From CATQGW01 sp965242565 (GTDB lineage: Bacteria; Chloroflexota; Dehalococcoidia; Bin125): a stretch of 64,000 nucleotides of DNA. Position 1 is the first letter of the stretch; every line of letters starts with the position of its first letter. Location of the stretch: contig OZ251457.1 in assembly GCA_965242565.1 (NCBI GenBank), forward strand, positions 620,001 through 684,000. Direction: 5' to 3'. Below, piece by piece: positions 46,702 through 54,993 of the stretch. Position numbers and translations under genes: made by a program. The notes below the pieces were generated by a model, which did no database searches, was not told the origin of the DNA, and saw nothing but the letters and a program-made list of their open reading frames with translations.

Positions 46702-47689
46702 ATGACGGTGAGTGTCCCGCAGCTGCCGCTGGATCTCGGCGTGCCGCATTCGCGGATCGCCGCAGTCAACGTCGCCGAGGTGCCGCAGCGCAGCCCCCTG
46801 CGCTATCCCGGCGGCAAAACCTGGCTGATCCCGCACATCCGCGAGTGGCTCAACCCGGCCGACGCCCCCGGACGGCTATTGATCGAGCCGTTCGCCGGCG
46901 GTGGTACCGTCTCGCTCACAGCCATAATGGAGCACCGCGCCGAGCGCGCGCTGATGATCGAGCTCGACCCCGACGTTGCCGCGTTCTGGCAGGCCGCGCT
47001 CCAACACGGGCCGGCCCTGATCGAGCTCGTGCGGCGCTTCGAGCCGACCCGTGAAAGCGCGGCGGCGCTCGATGGCGCGGCCGCGGACGATGTGCTGATG
47101 CGCGGCTTCCGCACGCTGGCGCTCAACCGCGTGCGGCGCGGCGGCATTCTCGCGCCCGGCGCCTCGCTCAGCCGCTCCGGCGAGAACGGCAAAGGCCTCC
47201 GCTCGCGTTGGTACCCCGACACGCTCGTGCGCCGTCTCGCTGCAATCAGCGAACACGCCGGGCGATCACATTCGTCGCCGGCGACGGCCTGGCCGTGCTC
47301 CGCTCGCTCAAGCCGGCCGCGCTCGCCGACGCCGTCCTGTTTCTCGATCCGCCCTACACAGCGGGCGGCAAGCGCGCCGGCTCACGGCTCTACGCCCACC
47401 ACGAAATCGATCACCGCGGCTCTTCCAGCTGGCCGCCGACTGCGAGACGGACTTCCTGATGACCTACGATTACGCGCCGGAAACGCTCGCACTCGCCCGA
47501 GAGTTCGGCTTCCACGCCGTGCAGGTGGAGATGAAGAACACCCACCACGCGCGCATCCCCGAGCTCGTGATCGCCCGACGCAGCCTCTTCGAGGCTTACC
47601 GACCGTGCCCGCGCCTGCTGGCGGCGCAGACGATCTCGCGCAGCGAGTTCGAGACCGCCCTCCGCCGCAAGCTCGAACCGCTCGCCTGA
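46702..47689 (+). pseudogene. DNA adenine methylase (D12 class), two frameshifts
   Basis: The amino part has SPLRYPGGKTWLIPHI and EPFAGGGTVSLTAI (motif I). After HAG at about 47260 the frame is lost; a neighbouring frame continues ITFVAGDGLAVLRSL...VLFLDPPYTAGGKRAG (catalytic DPPY). At about 47418 a second shift leads into LFQLAADCETDFLMTYDYAPE and the end at 47689. Adding one base at each site restores a normal enzyme of about 330 residues that methylates adenine in DNA. Both losses are next to G or GC runs, so assembly error is as likely as true decay. Confidence 0.8.
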
Positions 47690-47711
47690 GGCTGCGCGTA
47701 CACTCGCAGGC

Positions 47712-50555
47712 ATGGCGGGCGATGTGTACGCGGCAATCGACCTGGAACTGACCGGGCTAAAGGTAGGCAGCGCCGAGATCATCGAGATTGGCGTCGTCCG
47801 CTGCACCCCCGACCGGGTATTGGAGCGCTGGGACACTCTCGTCCGCCCCTACGGTGAAATGCCCGACCTACGCATCCAGCGACTCACCGGCATCACCCCC
47901 GAAATGCTGCGCGGCGCTCCGCCGTTCGATCAGGTCGCCGACAGACTGCGCGAGCTGCTCGACGGCGCAATCCCGATCGGCCACAACATCGGCTTCGACC
48001 TCGATCATCTGGGCGCGGCGGGCGTAGACGCCCCCCGCGACGCAATCGACACCTTGCCCATCGCCCAGGTGCTCGAGCCGACCGCGCCCTCGCACCGACT
48101 CGGCGACCTCTGCGCCCGCCGCGGCATCGAGCTGGATAATTCGCACCGCGCGCTGGCCGACGCGGAAGCCAGCCGCCGCCTGCTGCTCGCGCTGATCCGC
48201 CGCTGGAGCGAGCTCAGCGCCTCGCAGCGCGAGCAGGTCCAAGCCGCCGGCGAGGCGCTGGGCATGCTCTCGCCTCTGTGGCGCTTCGTCTCCCTCGCGT
48301 CGGGCGGCGCGGTCGCCCCGCTGCGCCGCTCGGGACAACCCCGTCCCGCGCGGCGTCCCCAGGCGCAACCTGCCGAACCTCCGCCAACCGTCAAACTGCC
48401 GGAACGCTCGCTGGCTGACCTGACTGCCGCGGCGTTCGATCAGGCCGCCGCCGACCCCGCCTCGGGCATGCAGCCGCGCAGCGAGCAGCGCGCCATGGCG
48501 CTGGACATCGCGCGCGCGCTCGACGACGGCGAGCAGGCGCTGGTCGAAGCCGGCACCGGCGTCGGCAAATCTCTCGCCTACCTGATCCCGGTGGCGCTCT
48601 GGGCCATGCGCGAGGGCGCGCGCGTCAACGTCAGCACCCATACCCGCAACCTACAGACGCAACTCTCGGAGGACGATTTCGGCCAGCTCCGCGCAATGCT
48701 CAACTACGCCGCGCCGGGCCTCGGCGCGCAACTGCGCGCGACCGTACTGAAGGGACGCGGCAACTATCTCTGCCCGCAGGCCTTGGAAAAAGCGCTCGCC
48801 CAACGCCTGACGGGCGCGACGGGCGGCGATGGAACATCCGATCCGGACACCGCAATGCTGCTCGCGCGCATCGCCGTCTGGGCAGAAGAACCGGGCTGCG
48901 ACGGCGATCGCGAGGCGCTCCGCCTGCACCGCGACCTCAACAACGCCTGGGCCCAGCTCTCCGCCGAGCGCGCCGGCTGCCTCGCCCCTCGGGGCGATCA
49001 CGGCGCCTCGCGTGCCTGCTTCCTCGCCCGCGCCTTCGACGCCGCCCGCAGCGCCCACATCACCGTCGTCAATCACTCCTGGCTGATCAGCAATCTCGAG
49101 TCGGGGCGCCAGGCGCGGCTGACCGGCACGGGCGGAATTCCCGAAGGCGCGCAGCTGGCGGCATCGGACGCGGTGATCATCGACGAAGCGCACTTCCTCG
49201 AAGAAGCCGCCACCAACGCGCTGCGCATCGCCATCGACGAGAACACGCTGAACACAACCTTCGACGCCATCCGCTCCACCGATCGCCGCCGCGCCAACAC
49301 CATCGTGCGGCGCACCGCCGAAAATCTCCCCGTCGCCTCCGAGCAGCTCTCCGACGCCGTCGCCGCCGCCCGCCGCGCCGTCGAGCAGGCCTGGTTCGCG
49401 TTCGGCGAATTCTTCACTCAATTCAAGAAGGACGACGCGCTGGTGCTGGGCAGCGGCATGCGCTCGCAGCCGGCCTGGGCGGGTGTAGAAGACCAGGCTC
49501 AGCAAGCCGAACAGACATTGAGCGAGCTGGCCGCCCAACTGCGTTCGATCGCAGCGAATCAGCGCGAAATCGCCGACGATGCGCAGGAAGCGGCCGAAAC
49601 CTGCGACGAAGCCGCCGCCGCACTCAACGCCGCAATCGCCGGCGACCCCCGCGAGACGGTCGTCTGGCTGGAAAAGCAGCGAGCCAGAGAACGCCGCGCC
49701 CCCGACGTGTTGAAGCTCGACCTGGCGCCGATCGACATCGCCGCCTGGCTCCGCGCCGAACTCTGGGCCGCTTCGCCCCGCGCCGTGCTGACCAGCGCCA
49801 CCCTGACTGTCGACGGCGCCTGGGACTTCCTGCGCGAACGGTTGGGACTGCCCGAAACCCTCGAATCCACCTATGGATCGCCCTTCGACTACGAGCGCAA
49901 CGCCCGCATCTACATCGCCTCCGACATGCCCCCCATTCAGGGCCCCGCGCCAGCTGTGGAAGAAGCCCTCGCCGACGCAATCCTGCCCCTCGTCCGCGCC
50001 GCCGGCGGACGCTCCCTCGCCCTCTTCACCGCCCACGGAACCATGCGCCGCGTCGCCGAGCGGATCCGCCAGACGCTCGAAGGCTCCGGCATCGCTCTCG
50101 CCGTGCAGGGTCCCGACGGCAGCCCTGCCCAGGTCATCGCCGCCCTGCGCGACAACCCCCGCACCGCCGCCTTCGGCGTCGCCTCGCTCTGGACCGGCAT
50201 CGATGTGCCCGGCGAAAACCTCTCCCAACTGATCATCTGCCGCCTGCCCTTCGACCGCCCCAACGACCCGATCCAGTCGGCCCGCGCCGATCGCTACGAA
50301 AACCCCTTCATCGAGCACCAGGTGCCCACCGCCATCCTCAAGCTGCGCCAGGGCGTCGGACGCCTCATCCGCACCGTTGACGACCGAGGCGTCATCGTCC
50401 TGCTGGACAACCGCGTGGCCACCAAGCGCTACGGCGCGCGCTTTCTCAACACGCTCCCGCCCGCCCCCATCGAAGAAGCGCCGCTGCACCAGATCGCCGG
50501 CGCAGTCGCCTCCTTCCTGCCCCCGCTGCCGCCACTGCCGCCTGCCGCGTCATGA
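47712..50555 (+). CDS. DEDDh exonuclease fused to DinG/XPD-type helicase
   Basis: The 947-residue protein begins with an exonuclease domain (D10-x-E12, HN at 91, H145...D150). The helicase follows: Walker A AGTGVGKS at 280-287, motif II DEAHFLEE, and late motifs SLWTGIDVPGE and QGVGRLIR. Cysteines at LCPQ, GCDG, AGCLA and ACFLA between motifs I and II fit the Fe-S cluster site of XPD/DinG. The exonuclease-helicase order is that of Gram-positive DinG. Likely role: repair or removal of unusual DNA or RNA-DNA structures. Confidence 0.92.
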   Translation: MAGDVYAAIDLELTGLKVGSAEIIEIGVVRCTPDRVLERWDTLVRPYGEMPDLRIQRLTGITPEMLRGAPPFDQVADRLRELLDGAIPIGHNIGFDLDHLGAAGVDAPRDAIDTLPIAQVLEPTAPSHRLGDLCARRGIELDNSHRALADAEASRRLLLALIRRWSELSASQREQVQAAGEALGMLSPLWRFVSLASGGAVAPLRRSGQPRPARRPQAQPAEPPPTVKLPERSLADLTAAAFDQAAADPASGMQPRSEQRAMALDIARALDDGEQALVEAGTGVGKSLAYLIPVALWAMREGARVNVSTHTRNLQTQLSEDDFGQLRAMLNYAAPGLGAQLRATVLKGRGNYLCPQALEKALAQRLTGATGGDGTSDPDTAMLLARIAVWAEEPGCDGDREALRLHRDLNNAWAQLSAERAGCLAPRGDHGASRACFLARAFDAARSAHITVVNHSWLISNLESGRQARLTGTGGIPEGAQLAASDAVIIDEAHFLEEAATNALRIAIDENTLNTTFDAIRSTDRRRANTIVRRTAENLPVASEQLSDAVAAARRAVEQAWFAFGEFFTQFKKDDALVLGSGMRSQPAWAGVEDQAQQAEQTLSELAAQLRSIAANQREIADDAQEAAETCDEAAAALNAAIAGDPRETVVWLEKQRARERRAPDVLKLDLAPIDIAAWLRAELWAASPRAVLTSATLTVDGAWDFLRERLGLPETLESTYGSPFDYERNARIYIASDMPPIQGPAPAVEEALADAILPLVRAAGGRSLALFTAHGTMRRVAERIRQTLEGSGIALAVQGPDGSPAQVIAALRDNPRTAAFGVASLWTGIDVPGENLSQLIICRLPFDRPNDPIQSARADRYENPFIEHQVPTAILKLRQGVGRLIRTVDDRGVIVLLDNRVATKRYGARFLNTLPPAPIEEAPLHQIAGAVASFLPPLPPLPPAAS

Positions 50556-51085
50556 CGCACTGGCCGAACCAGCCGGACCGGATCGCCGGCGAGCAAATCT
50601 CGCTGACGCGCATCCGCGCCGACGCCGCAGATGCCCCATGGCTCGAAGAAGCGGCGCAGGCCATCGCCGGGCGCGGTGAGCCCTGCCCGCTCAACGCGCG
50701 GCTGGAAAGCGGCGACGCCGGCTACTGGATCCGCGCGGAAACGCCGAACGGACCCGAGCTCGTCGGCGCGCTGAGTGGACGCATCGTCGGCGAGCGCGCC
50801 GTCTGGACCTGGCTCGCGGCCGCAGCGCAATGGCGGCACTACGGCTTCGGCGGCGCGGCGGTCCCGCTGTTCGAGCGGGCGGCGCAACAATCGGGCGCGC
50901 GCGAAGCCCTCGTCCCGCTGCCCCGCGACAATGGAGTGGCGCTCTACTTCTGGCTACGCTTGGGCTACGTCCCCGCGCGTTCCCCGAGCCTGGCGGCGGA
51001 CGACCTGCCGCCGGGCGTCGCGCCCGACGCCGTCTGGATGCGCCGCCCGCTCTCGCACCCGGACGCTCCCACAACAGAGCGCTGA
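50552..51085 (+). CDS. GNAT-family N-acetyltransferase
   Basis: The 177-residue protein starts at ATG 50552, overlapping the helicase stop (ATGA). The acetyl-CoA-binding turn is less canonical (AAQWRHYGFGGAAVPLFERA), but strand and helix order and the late LPRDNGVALYFWLRLGYV fit GNAT. The substrate is unknown. Confidence 0.7.
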   Translation: MTHWPNQPDRIAGEQISLTRIRADAADAPWLEEAAQAIAGRGEPCPLNARLESGDAGYWIRAETPNGPELVGALSGRIVGERAVWTWLAAAAQWRHYGFGGAAVPLFERAAQQSGAREALVPLPRDNGVALYFWLRLGYVPARSPSLAADDLPPGVAPDAVWMRRPLSHPDAPTTER

Positions 51086-51097
51086 ACGGAATCGCCG

Positions 51098-51508
51098 ATG
51101 CAGCTGCCGCAAGAGGTCAAGGATCGCGTCAACAAGGCCCTCGACGAGGGCTTCCCGCTCGCGCTCACCGTCGTCACGCCCGAAGGCGAGCCGCTCGCCA
51201 GCTTCCGCGGCAGCACCCAAACCTTCGGCGACGACGCCCTCGCCTTCTGGGTGCGCAGCTCGCCCTCGGCCACGCTCGCAGCGATCGCCGCCAATCCCCA
51301 GGTCGCGTTCACCTACGCCAACATGCCCGCCCGCACCTTCTACATCTTCCGCGGCCGCGCCCGCGTCACCGAGGACGCCGCCGATCGGAACGCCATCTGG
51401 CAAGGCCAGCACCCCCTCGAACAAGCCCGCGACCCCGAACGCACCGGCATCGCCGTAATCGTTGACCTCGACCGAGTAACCGGCCGCGCCGTAGACCTAC
51501 GCCGCTAA
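51098..51508 (+). CDS. pyridoxamine 5'-phosphate oxidase-like flavin protein
   Basis: The 136-residue split-barrel protein has LTVVTPEGEPLASFRGS, ALAFWVRSSPSATLAAIAANPQVAFTY and a final IVDLDRVTGRAVDLR. Members bind FMN, F420 or heme. It follows the GNAT gene by 12 bases. Confidence 0.85.
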   Translation: MQLPQEVKDRVNKALDEGFPLALTVVTPEGEPLASFRGSTQTFGDDALAFWVRSSPSATLAAIAANPQVAFTYANMPARTFYIFRGRARVTEDAADRNAIWQGQHPLEQARDPERTGIAVIVDLDRVTGRAVDLRR

Positions 51509-51555
51509 CCCCCGCCTCCCCACCCCCCACCCCGTCATACCTGCCCCCTGATCTC

Positions 51556-51983
51556 CGTCATACCCGCGCTTGCCGCGGGTATCTCGCCGTGAACAGCACC
51601 CAACCCCCGTTCACAGAGCATCCCGCCCCACCGTGCCCCCAATCGTCGCCGCAGCCCTCCCGCCGCCCGATCTCCGCCATACCCGCGCCCCCTACTCCGT
51701 CATACCCGCGCTTGCCGCGGAGCCTGCCCCCGGCTCGAACGGGGGTATCTCGCCGTAAACAGCACCCAACCCCCATCCACAGAGCATCCCGCCCCACCGC
51801 GCTCCCAACCGCCGCCGCAGCCCTCCCGCCGCCCGCTCTCCGTCATACCCGCGCTTGCCGCGGAGCCTGCCCCCTGCCCGAACGGGGGTATCTCGCCGTA
51901 AACAGCACCCAACCCCCGTTCACAGACCATCCCGACACATCACGCCCCCACCGTCGCCGCACGGCCTTCCTCCCCCTCCCCTT
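51556..51983 (+). repeat. tandem array of three family A units, about 142 bp each
   Basis: Units begin at 51556, 51698 and 51841, each with CGTCATACCCGCGCTTGCC, the GGGTATCTCGCCGT segment, and the tail AACAGCACCCAACCCCC followed by CACAGA(G/C)CATCCCG. The first unit is the short form, the other two carry the 24-base insert. No spacers unique to each unit exist, so it is not a CRISPR array. It fills most of the 590-base gap. Confidence 0.8.
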
Positions 51984-52008
51984 TTTCTCATCACCCTTGC
52001 ACCAGGTC

Positions 52009-52043
52009 CGTCATTCCAGCGAAAGCTGGAATCCAAACCCAAC
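52009..52043 (+). repeat. family B hairpin with tail
   Basis: CGTCATTCCAGC-GAAA-GCTGGAAT then CCAAACCCAAC, continuing into CCCGTTCGCAGCACAAGGG, which matches the inside of the 36864 element. Confidence 0.75.
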
Positions 52044-52101
52044 CCCGTTCGCAGCACAAGGGCCCGCCCCCCCAACCCCCGTCCGCAGCGCGAAGCCGCC
52101 G

Positions 52102-52392
52102 CTACCCCCCGCTCCGCCGCTGCAACCAGCGCCGCAGCAACCGCCCCCCCGCCAGCCCCGCCCCAATCACGCTCACCCAAAGCGCGACGGTCACCGCGAT
52201 GCCGGAGTCATTGGTCGCAATCGCCAGACCGATCCAAATCCCCAGACACAGCGCAAGCACCACCGCAGCCGAGGGCGGCCGTCGTCCCGCCGGCGTGACC
52301 TCGGCGGCCAGCGTTTCGACGGCCGGCTGCCCCGACTGTCCGGCCCCGTTGGCGGCGCTGCGCCGCCGCCGGCGTCGTCGCGTGCGCGGCAC
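52102..52392 (-). CDS. small basic membrane protein, unknown
   Basis: The 96-residue protein has an Arg-rich front (PRTRRRRRRRSAANG), two helices (AAVVLALCLGIWIGLAIA and IAVTVALWVSVIGAGLAGG), and an Arg-rich end. Topology and function cannot be assigned. It follows the zinc-binding gene by two bases. Confidence 0.55.
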   Translation of the reverse strand: MPRTRRRRRRRSAANGAGQSGQPAVETLAAEVTPAGRRPPSAAVVLALCLGIWIGLAIATNDSGIAVTVALWVSVIGAGLAGGRLLRRWLQRRSGG

Positions 52393-52394
52393 CG

Positions 52395-52742
52395 CTAGCC
52401 TCCACGCCGCCGACGCGCCAGGTCGCGCGCGCTGATCCCCGGCTCCGCCCGCTGCACCTGAGCCGACGCGCCCGACGCTTTCGCATCCACCTGCCCCACC
52501 TCGCCCACCTGCTCATCCTGCGCACCCGCGCCCGTTTGCGCGTCAATGCAGCGGTTGCAGGCGAACTGCAGCGCCAGCACCTCGTCGTCGATCCAAACCT
52601 GCCCGCAGTCGGCGACATCGGAGTCGGCGGTCAGGCCGAGGTGAAAAAACCGGCCGCAGCTGTAGCAGTCCGCCTGCGCGTCGGAGCGCAGCGGCTCGTC
52701 GCAGACGGCGCAGCCGGCGGCATCGCTGGCGAGCTGCGTCAT
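52395..52742 (-). CDS. small zinc-binding protein, unknown
   Basis: The 115-residue protein starts at ATG 52742, overlapping the stop of the nucleotidyltransferase gene, with GGGGGAG upstream. It has three Cys pairs (CAVC, CYSC, CNRC) plus HLG and DC, which look like a treble-clef or RING-like zinc site: CDEP...CYSCGRFFHLGL. The tail is disordered. No named family. Confidence 0.6.
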   Translation of the reverse strand: MTQLASDAAGCAVCDEPLRSDAQADCYSCGRFFHLGLTADSDVADCGQVWIDDEVLALQFACNRCIDAQTGAGAQDEQVGEVGQVDAKASGASAQVQRAEPGISARDLARRRRGG

Positions 52743-54091
52743 GATCTCCCCCCAATGTCGATGCTCAACGGATCGTCTAGCCACAATCGTACCCAGTGCT
52801 CGGCTCCCTCAACGCCGCCGTCCTCGTCGCCCTCCCAAACACCGTCCCACACGGCCTCTTCAAGCCGTCGCAGCCACGCCCCGATCAGCGGGCCTTGCGG
52901 AACGCCCAGCGCCAGCAGCTCCGCGCCGCTCAGCGGCGAGCGGACGCCGTCGCGCCGCTCAACGATCTCGCCCACGCACTTGCCGGCGTATCCCTTCCAC
53001 AGCTCAGCCGCGACATCGAGCGCCGTATCCGGCGCGTGCGCGACCAGTTCGGCGACCAGCGAGAGGCGGCGCGCATGCGCAATCCGCTGCTTCGACCGCC
53101 GTAGCGCCGCTCCGGCCTGTAGCGCGGCGCGTTCCTGCCGACGCAGCGCCGCCGCGTTGGGCAGCCGCACCACGACCGACGGCTCCGCGCAGGTCAGCCC
53201 CACCGCCGCCCAGCAGCGCAGCGCAGCGCCGGCCCGCCTGTCGCCCCGACTGCCGCCCTGTCCGCTGCCCTGCCCGTCGCGCACGACCGACGCCGCCCGC
53301 GCGGAAATCTCCCAGCCCGGCAACCGCGCCTGTGCCAGCCCCAGCCGCCGCGCCCGCCGCAGCGCCTCGGCGGCCGCCGAATCCTGTAGCAGCGCCCGCC
53401 AGGCGTCGCCGAAACGAGCCGGCGACAAATCGGCCAGACCGCTCACGGCTGCGCGGGCGAGGTGCCCTGTCCCCCGTTCGGGCCGCCCGCCGATCCGCGC
53501 CGCATAGCGGCACAGCCGCACCAACCGTGTCGGATCGTCTACGAAGGATCGCTCGTGCAGCACACGAACCCGCCCGCGTGCAGCATCCCGCGCCCCGCCG
53601 TGCGGATCGAGCAGCATCCCCGCCTGCTCGCCGGTCAAGCCGAACGCGGCGGCGTTGATCGTGAAATCGCGCCGACCGAGATCAGCCTCGATCGGAGCCG
53701 ATTCCACAATCGGCAGCGCCGCCGGCGCCGGGTAGCGCTCAGTGCGCGTGCGCACGAGATCAATCCGCGTCTCGTCGCCCAGCTGCACGGACGCCGAGCC
53801 GAAGCGATCGTGAACCACCCAACGCCTCCGCCTCAGCATCCCCCGCGTCTTGAGCGCCTCGATCGCCGTGTTGATCGCCGCGTCGTCGCCGTCCACCGCG
53901 ATGTCCAGATCCACGGCCGGCCCAGCCGGCGGCGTCGGCAGCAGTAGCCGATCGCGCACCATTCCACCGACCAGATAGAGCGCAATTCCCGATTCGCCCG
54001 CAACGTGACATAGTGAGGACGCGGCCTCGCGCATTTCAGCCGACATCGCGCCCGCGATGTCCGGCGGGAGGTCAACCACGGAGATCGCCAT
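52739..54091 (-). CDS. CCA-adding-type tRNA nucleotidyltransferase / poly(A) polymerase
   Basis: The 450-residue protein starts at ATG 54091 with GGAG eight bases upstream. Head-domain motifs: LYLVGGMVRDRLL, VDLDIAVDGD (catalytic Asp pair), RTERYPAP and LGRRDFTINAAAFGL; neck RLVRLCRYAARIG. The carboxyl body is divergent and Arg/Ala rich. It adds CCA or A to RNA 3' ends; all tRNAs in this window already encode CCA, so repair would be its main job. The stop overlaps the next start (ATGA). Confidence 0.88.
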   Translation of the reverse strand: MAISVVDLPPDIAGAMSAEMREAASSLCHVAGESGIALYLVGGMVRDRLLLPTPPAGPAVDLDIAVDGDDAAINTAIEALKTRGMLRRRRWVVHDRFGSASVQLGDETRIDLVRTRTERYPAPAALPIVESAPIEADLGRRDFTINAAAFGLTGEQAGMLLDPHGGARDAARGRVRVLHERSFVDDPTRLVRLCRYAARIGGRPERGTGHLARAAVSGLADLSPARFGDAWRALLQDSAAAEALRRARRLGLAQARLPGWEISARAASVVRDGQGSGQGGSRGDRRAGAALRCWAAVGLTCAEPSVVVRLPNAAALRRQERAALQAGAALRRSKQRIAHARRLSLVAELVAHAPDTALDVAAELWKGYAGKCVGEIVERRDGVRSPLSGAELLALGVPQGPLIGAWLRRLEEAVWDGVWEGDEDGGVEGAEHWVRLWLDDPLSIDIGGRS

Positions 54092-54126
54092 CGCACCTGC
54101 TCCCGTCGCTGCCCCAGTCACTGCTC

Positions 54127-54157
54127 TTGTCGCTGCCGCCCCGCATGCACATAATCT
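54127..54157 (+). promoter_or_regulatory. candidate promoter of rnc-smc
   Basis: TTGTCG (54127), 19 bases, TAATCT (54152-54157), about 100 bases before rnc. The intervening leader contains a family B hairpin. Confidence 0.45.
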
Positions 54158-54211
54158 CTGTAGCTGCGATCATCATCCTCGCCCGTCCCCCGTCATTCCC
54201 GCCCCATTCAC

Positions 54212-54240
54212 TCCGTCATTCCCGCCTCCGAGCGGGAACC
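54212..54240 (+). repeat. family B hairpin in the rnc leader
   Basis: TTCCCGC-CTCCGA-GCGGGAA (54219-54238) within CCGTCATTCCCGCC...GGGAACC, 23 bases before rnc ATG 54262. A half copy lies at 54191. The tail is not CAAACCCAAC here. Confidence 0.7.
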
Positions 54241-54261
54241 CTGGAGCCGCCGAGCGCCCAC

Positions 54262-54993
54262 ATGAGCCTGGCCACCGACCTGCCGCCACGCGCGCTGCGC
54301 CCGCTTGAGCAGCGTATCGGGCACGAGTTCCGCCGCCCCGACCTGCTCCGCCAGGCCCTCGTGCATGGCTCCTACGTCAACGAACGCGAGGACGCCGGGC
54401 TGCGCTCCAACGATCGCCTAGAGTTCCTCGGCGACGCCATCCTCGGCTCGATCGTCGCCCGCGAACTGTTCGAGCGCTTCCCCGACGCCGGCGAAGGCTG
54501 GCTCACCGAAGCCCGCTCGCTGGTCGTCCGCAACCAGAACCTCGGTGCAATCGCCGCGCAGCTCGATCTCGGCTCGCGCCTCTTGATGGGAGCCGGAGTC
54601 GACAACGAGGGCGCGCGCACCCGCCCCGTCGTGCTGGCCCGCACGCTCGAAGCGGTGATCGGCGCCGTCTGGCTCGACGGCGGCCAGCGCGCCGTCCAGA
54701 AAGTCGTGCGGCGGCTGGTCCGCCCCTCCCTCGACGCGCTCGCCGACGGCGACCTCCAGCGCGATCCCAAAAGCCTCTTGCAGCAGCGATCCCAGGGCGC
54801 GATCGGTGCCACGCCCCGCTACGCCACGGTCGGGTCGAGCGGGCCGCCGCACGATCCCTGCTTCCGCGTGGAAGTGCGCATCAACGATGAGGTCGTCGGC
54901 GAAGGCCGCGGATCGAGCAAGCGGGCCGCGGAAATGGCCGCGGCCGAGCACGCTCTCGCTTCCTTCAATCCGACCGATGGAGAGGGCGGCTGA
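54262..54993 (+). CDS. rnc: ribonuclease III
   Basis: The 243-residue enzyme starts at ATG 54262 (no clear ribosome site; the longer frame upstream is repeat sequence). The signature is NDRLEFLGDAILG at 50-62, with the second acidic site LEAVIGAVWLDGG and a carboxyl dsRNA-binding domain (FRVEVRINDEVVGEGRGSSKRAAEMAAAEHAL). It processes rRNA and other duplex RNA. The stop overlaps smc by one base. Confidence 0.96.
   Translation: MSLATDLPPRALRPLEQRIGHEFRRPDLLRQALVHGSYVNEREDAGLRSNDRLEFLGDAILGSIVARELFERFPDAGEGWLTEARSLVVRNQNLGAIAAQLDLGSRLLMGAGVDNEGARTRPVVLARTLEAVIGAVWLDGGQRAVQKVVRRLVRPSLDALADGDLQRDPKSLLQQRSQGAIGATPRYATVGSSGPPHDPCFRVEVRINDEVVGEGRGSSKRAAEMAAAEHALASFNPTDGEGG

Noticed and set aside
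51556..51983. CRISPR array
   Set aside because: Units are about 142 bp and similar throughout; there are no short repeats with unique spacers and no cas genes.
52741..53947. Plus-strand frames of 160-320 codons
   Set aside because: Antisense of the CCA-type nucleotidyltransferase; composition is Arg/Pro/Ala-rich with no motifs.
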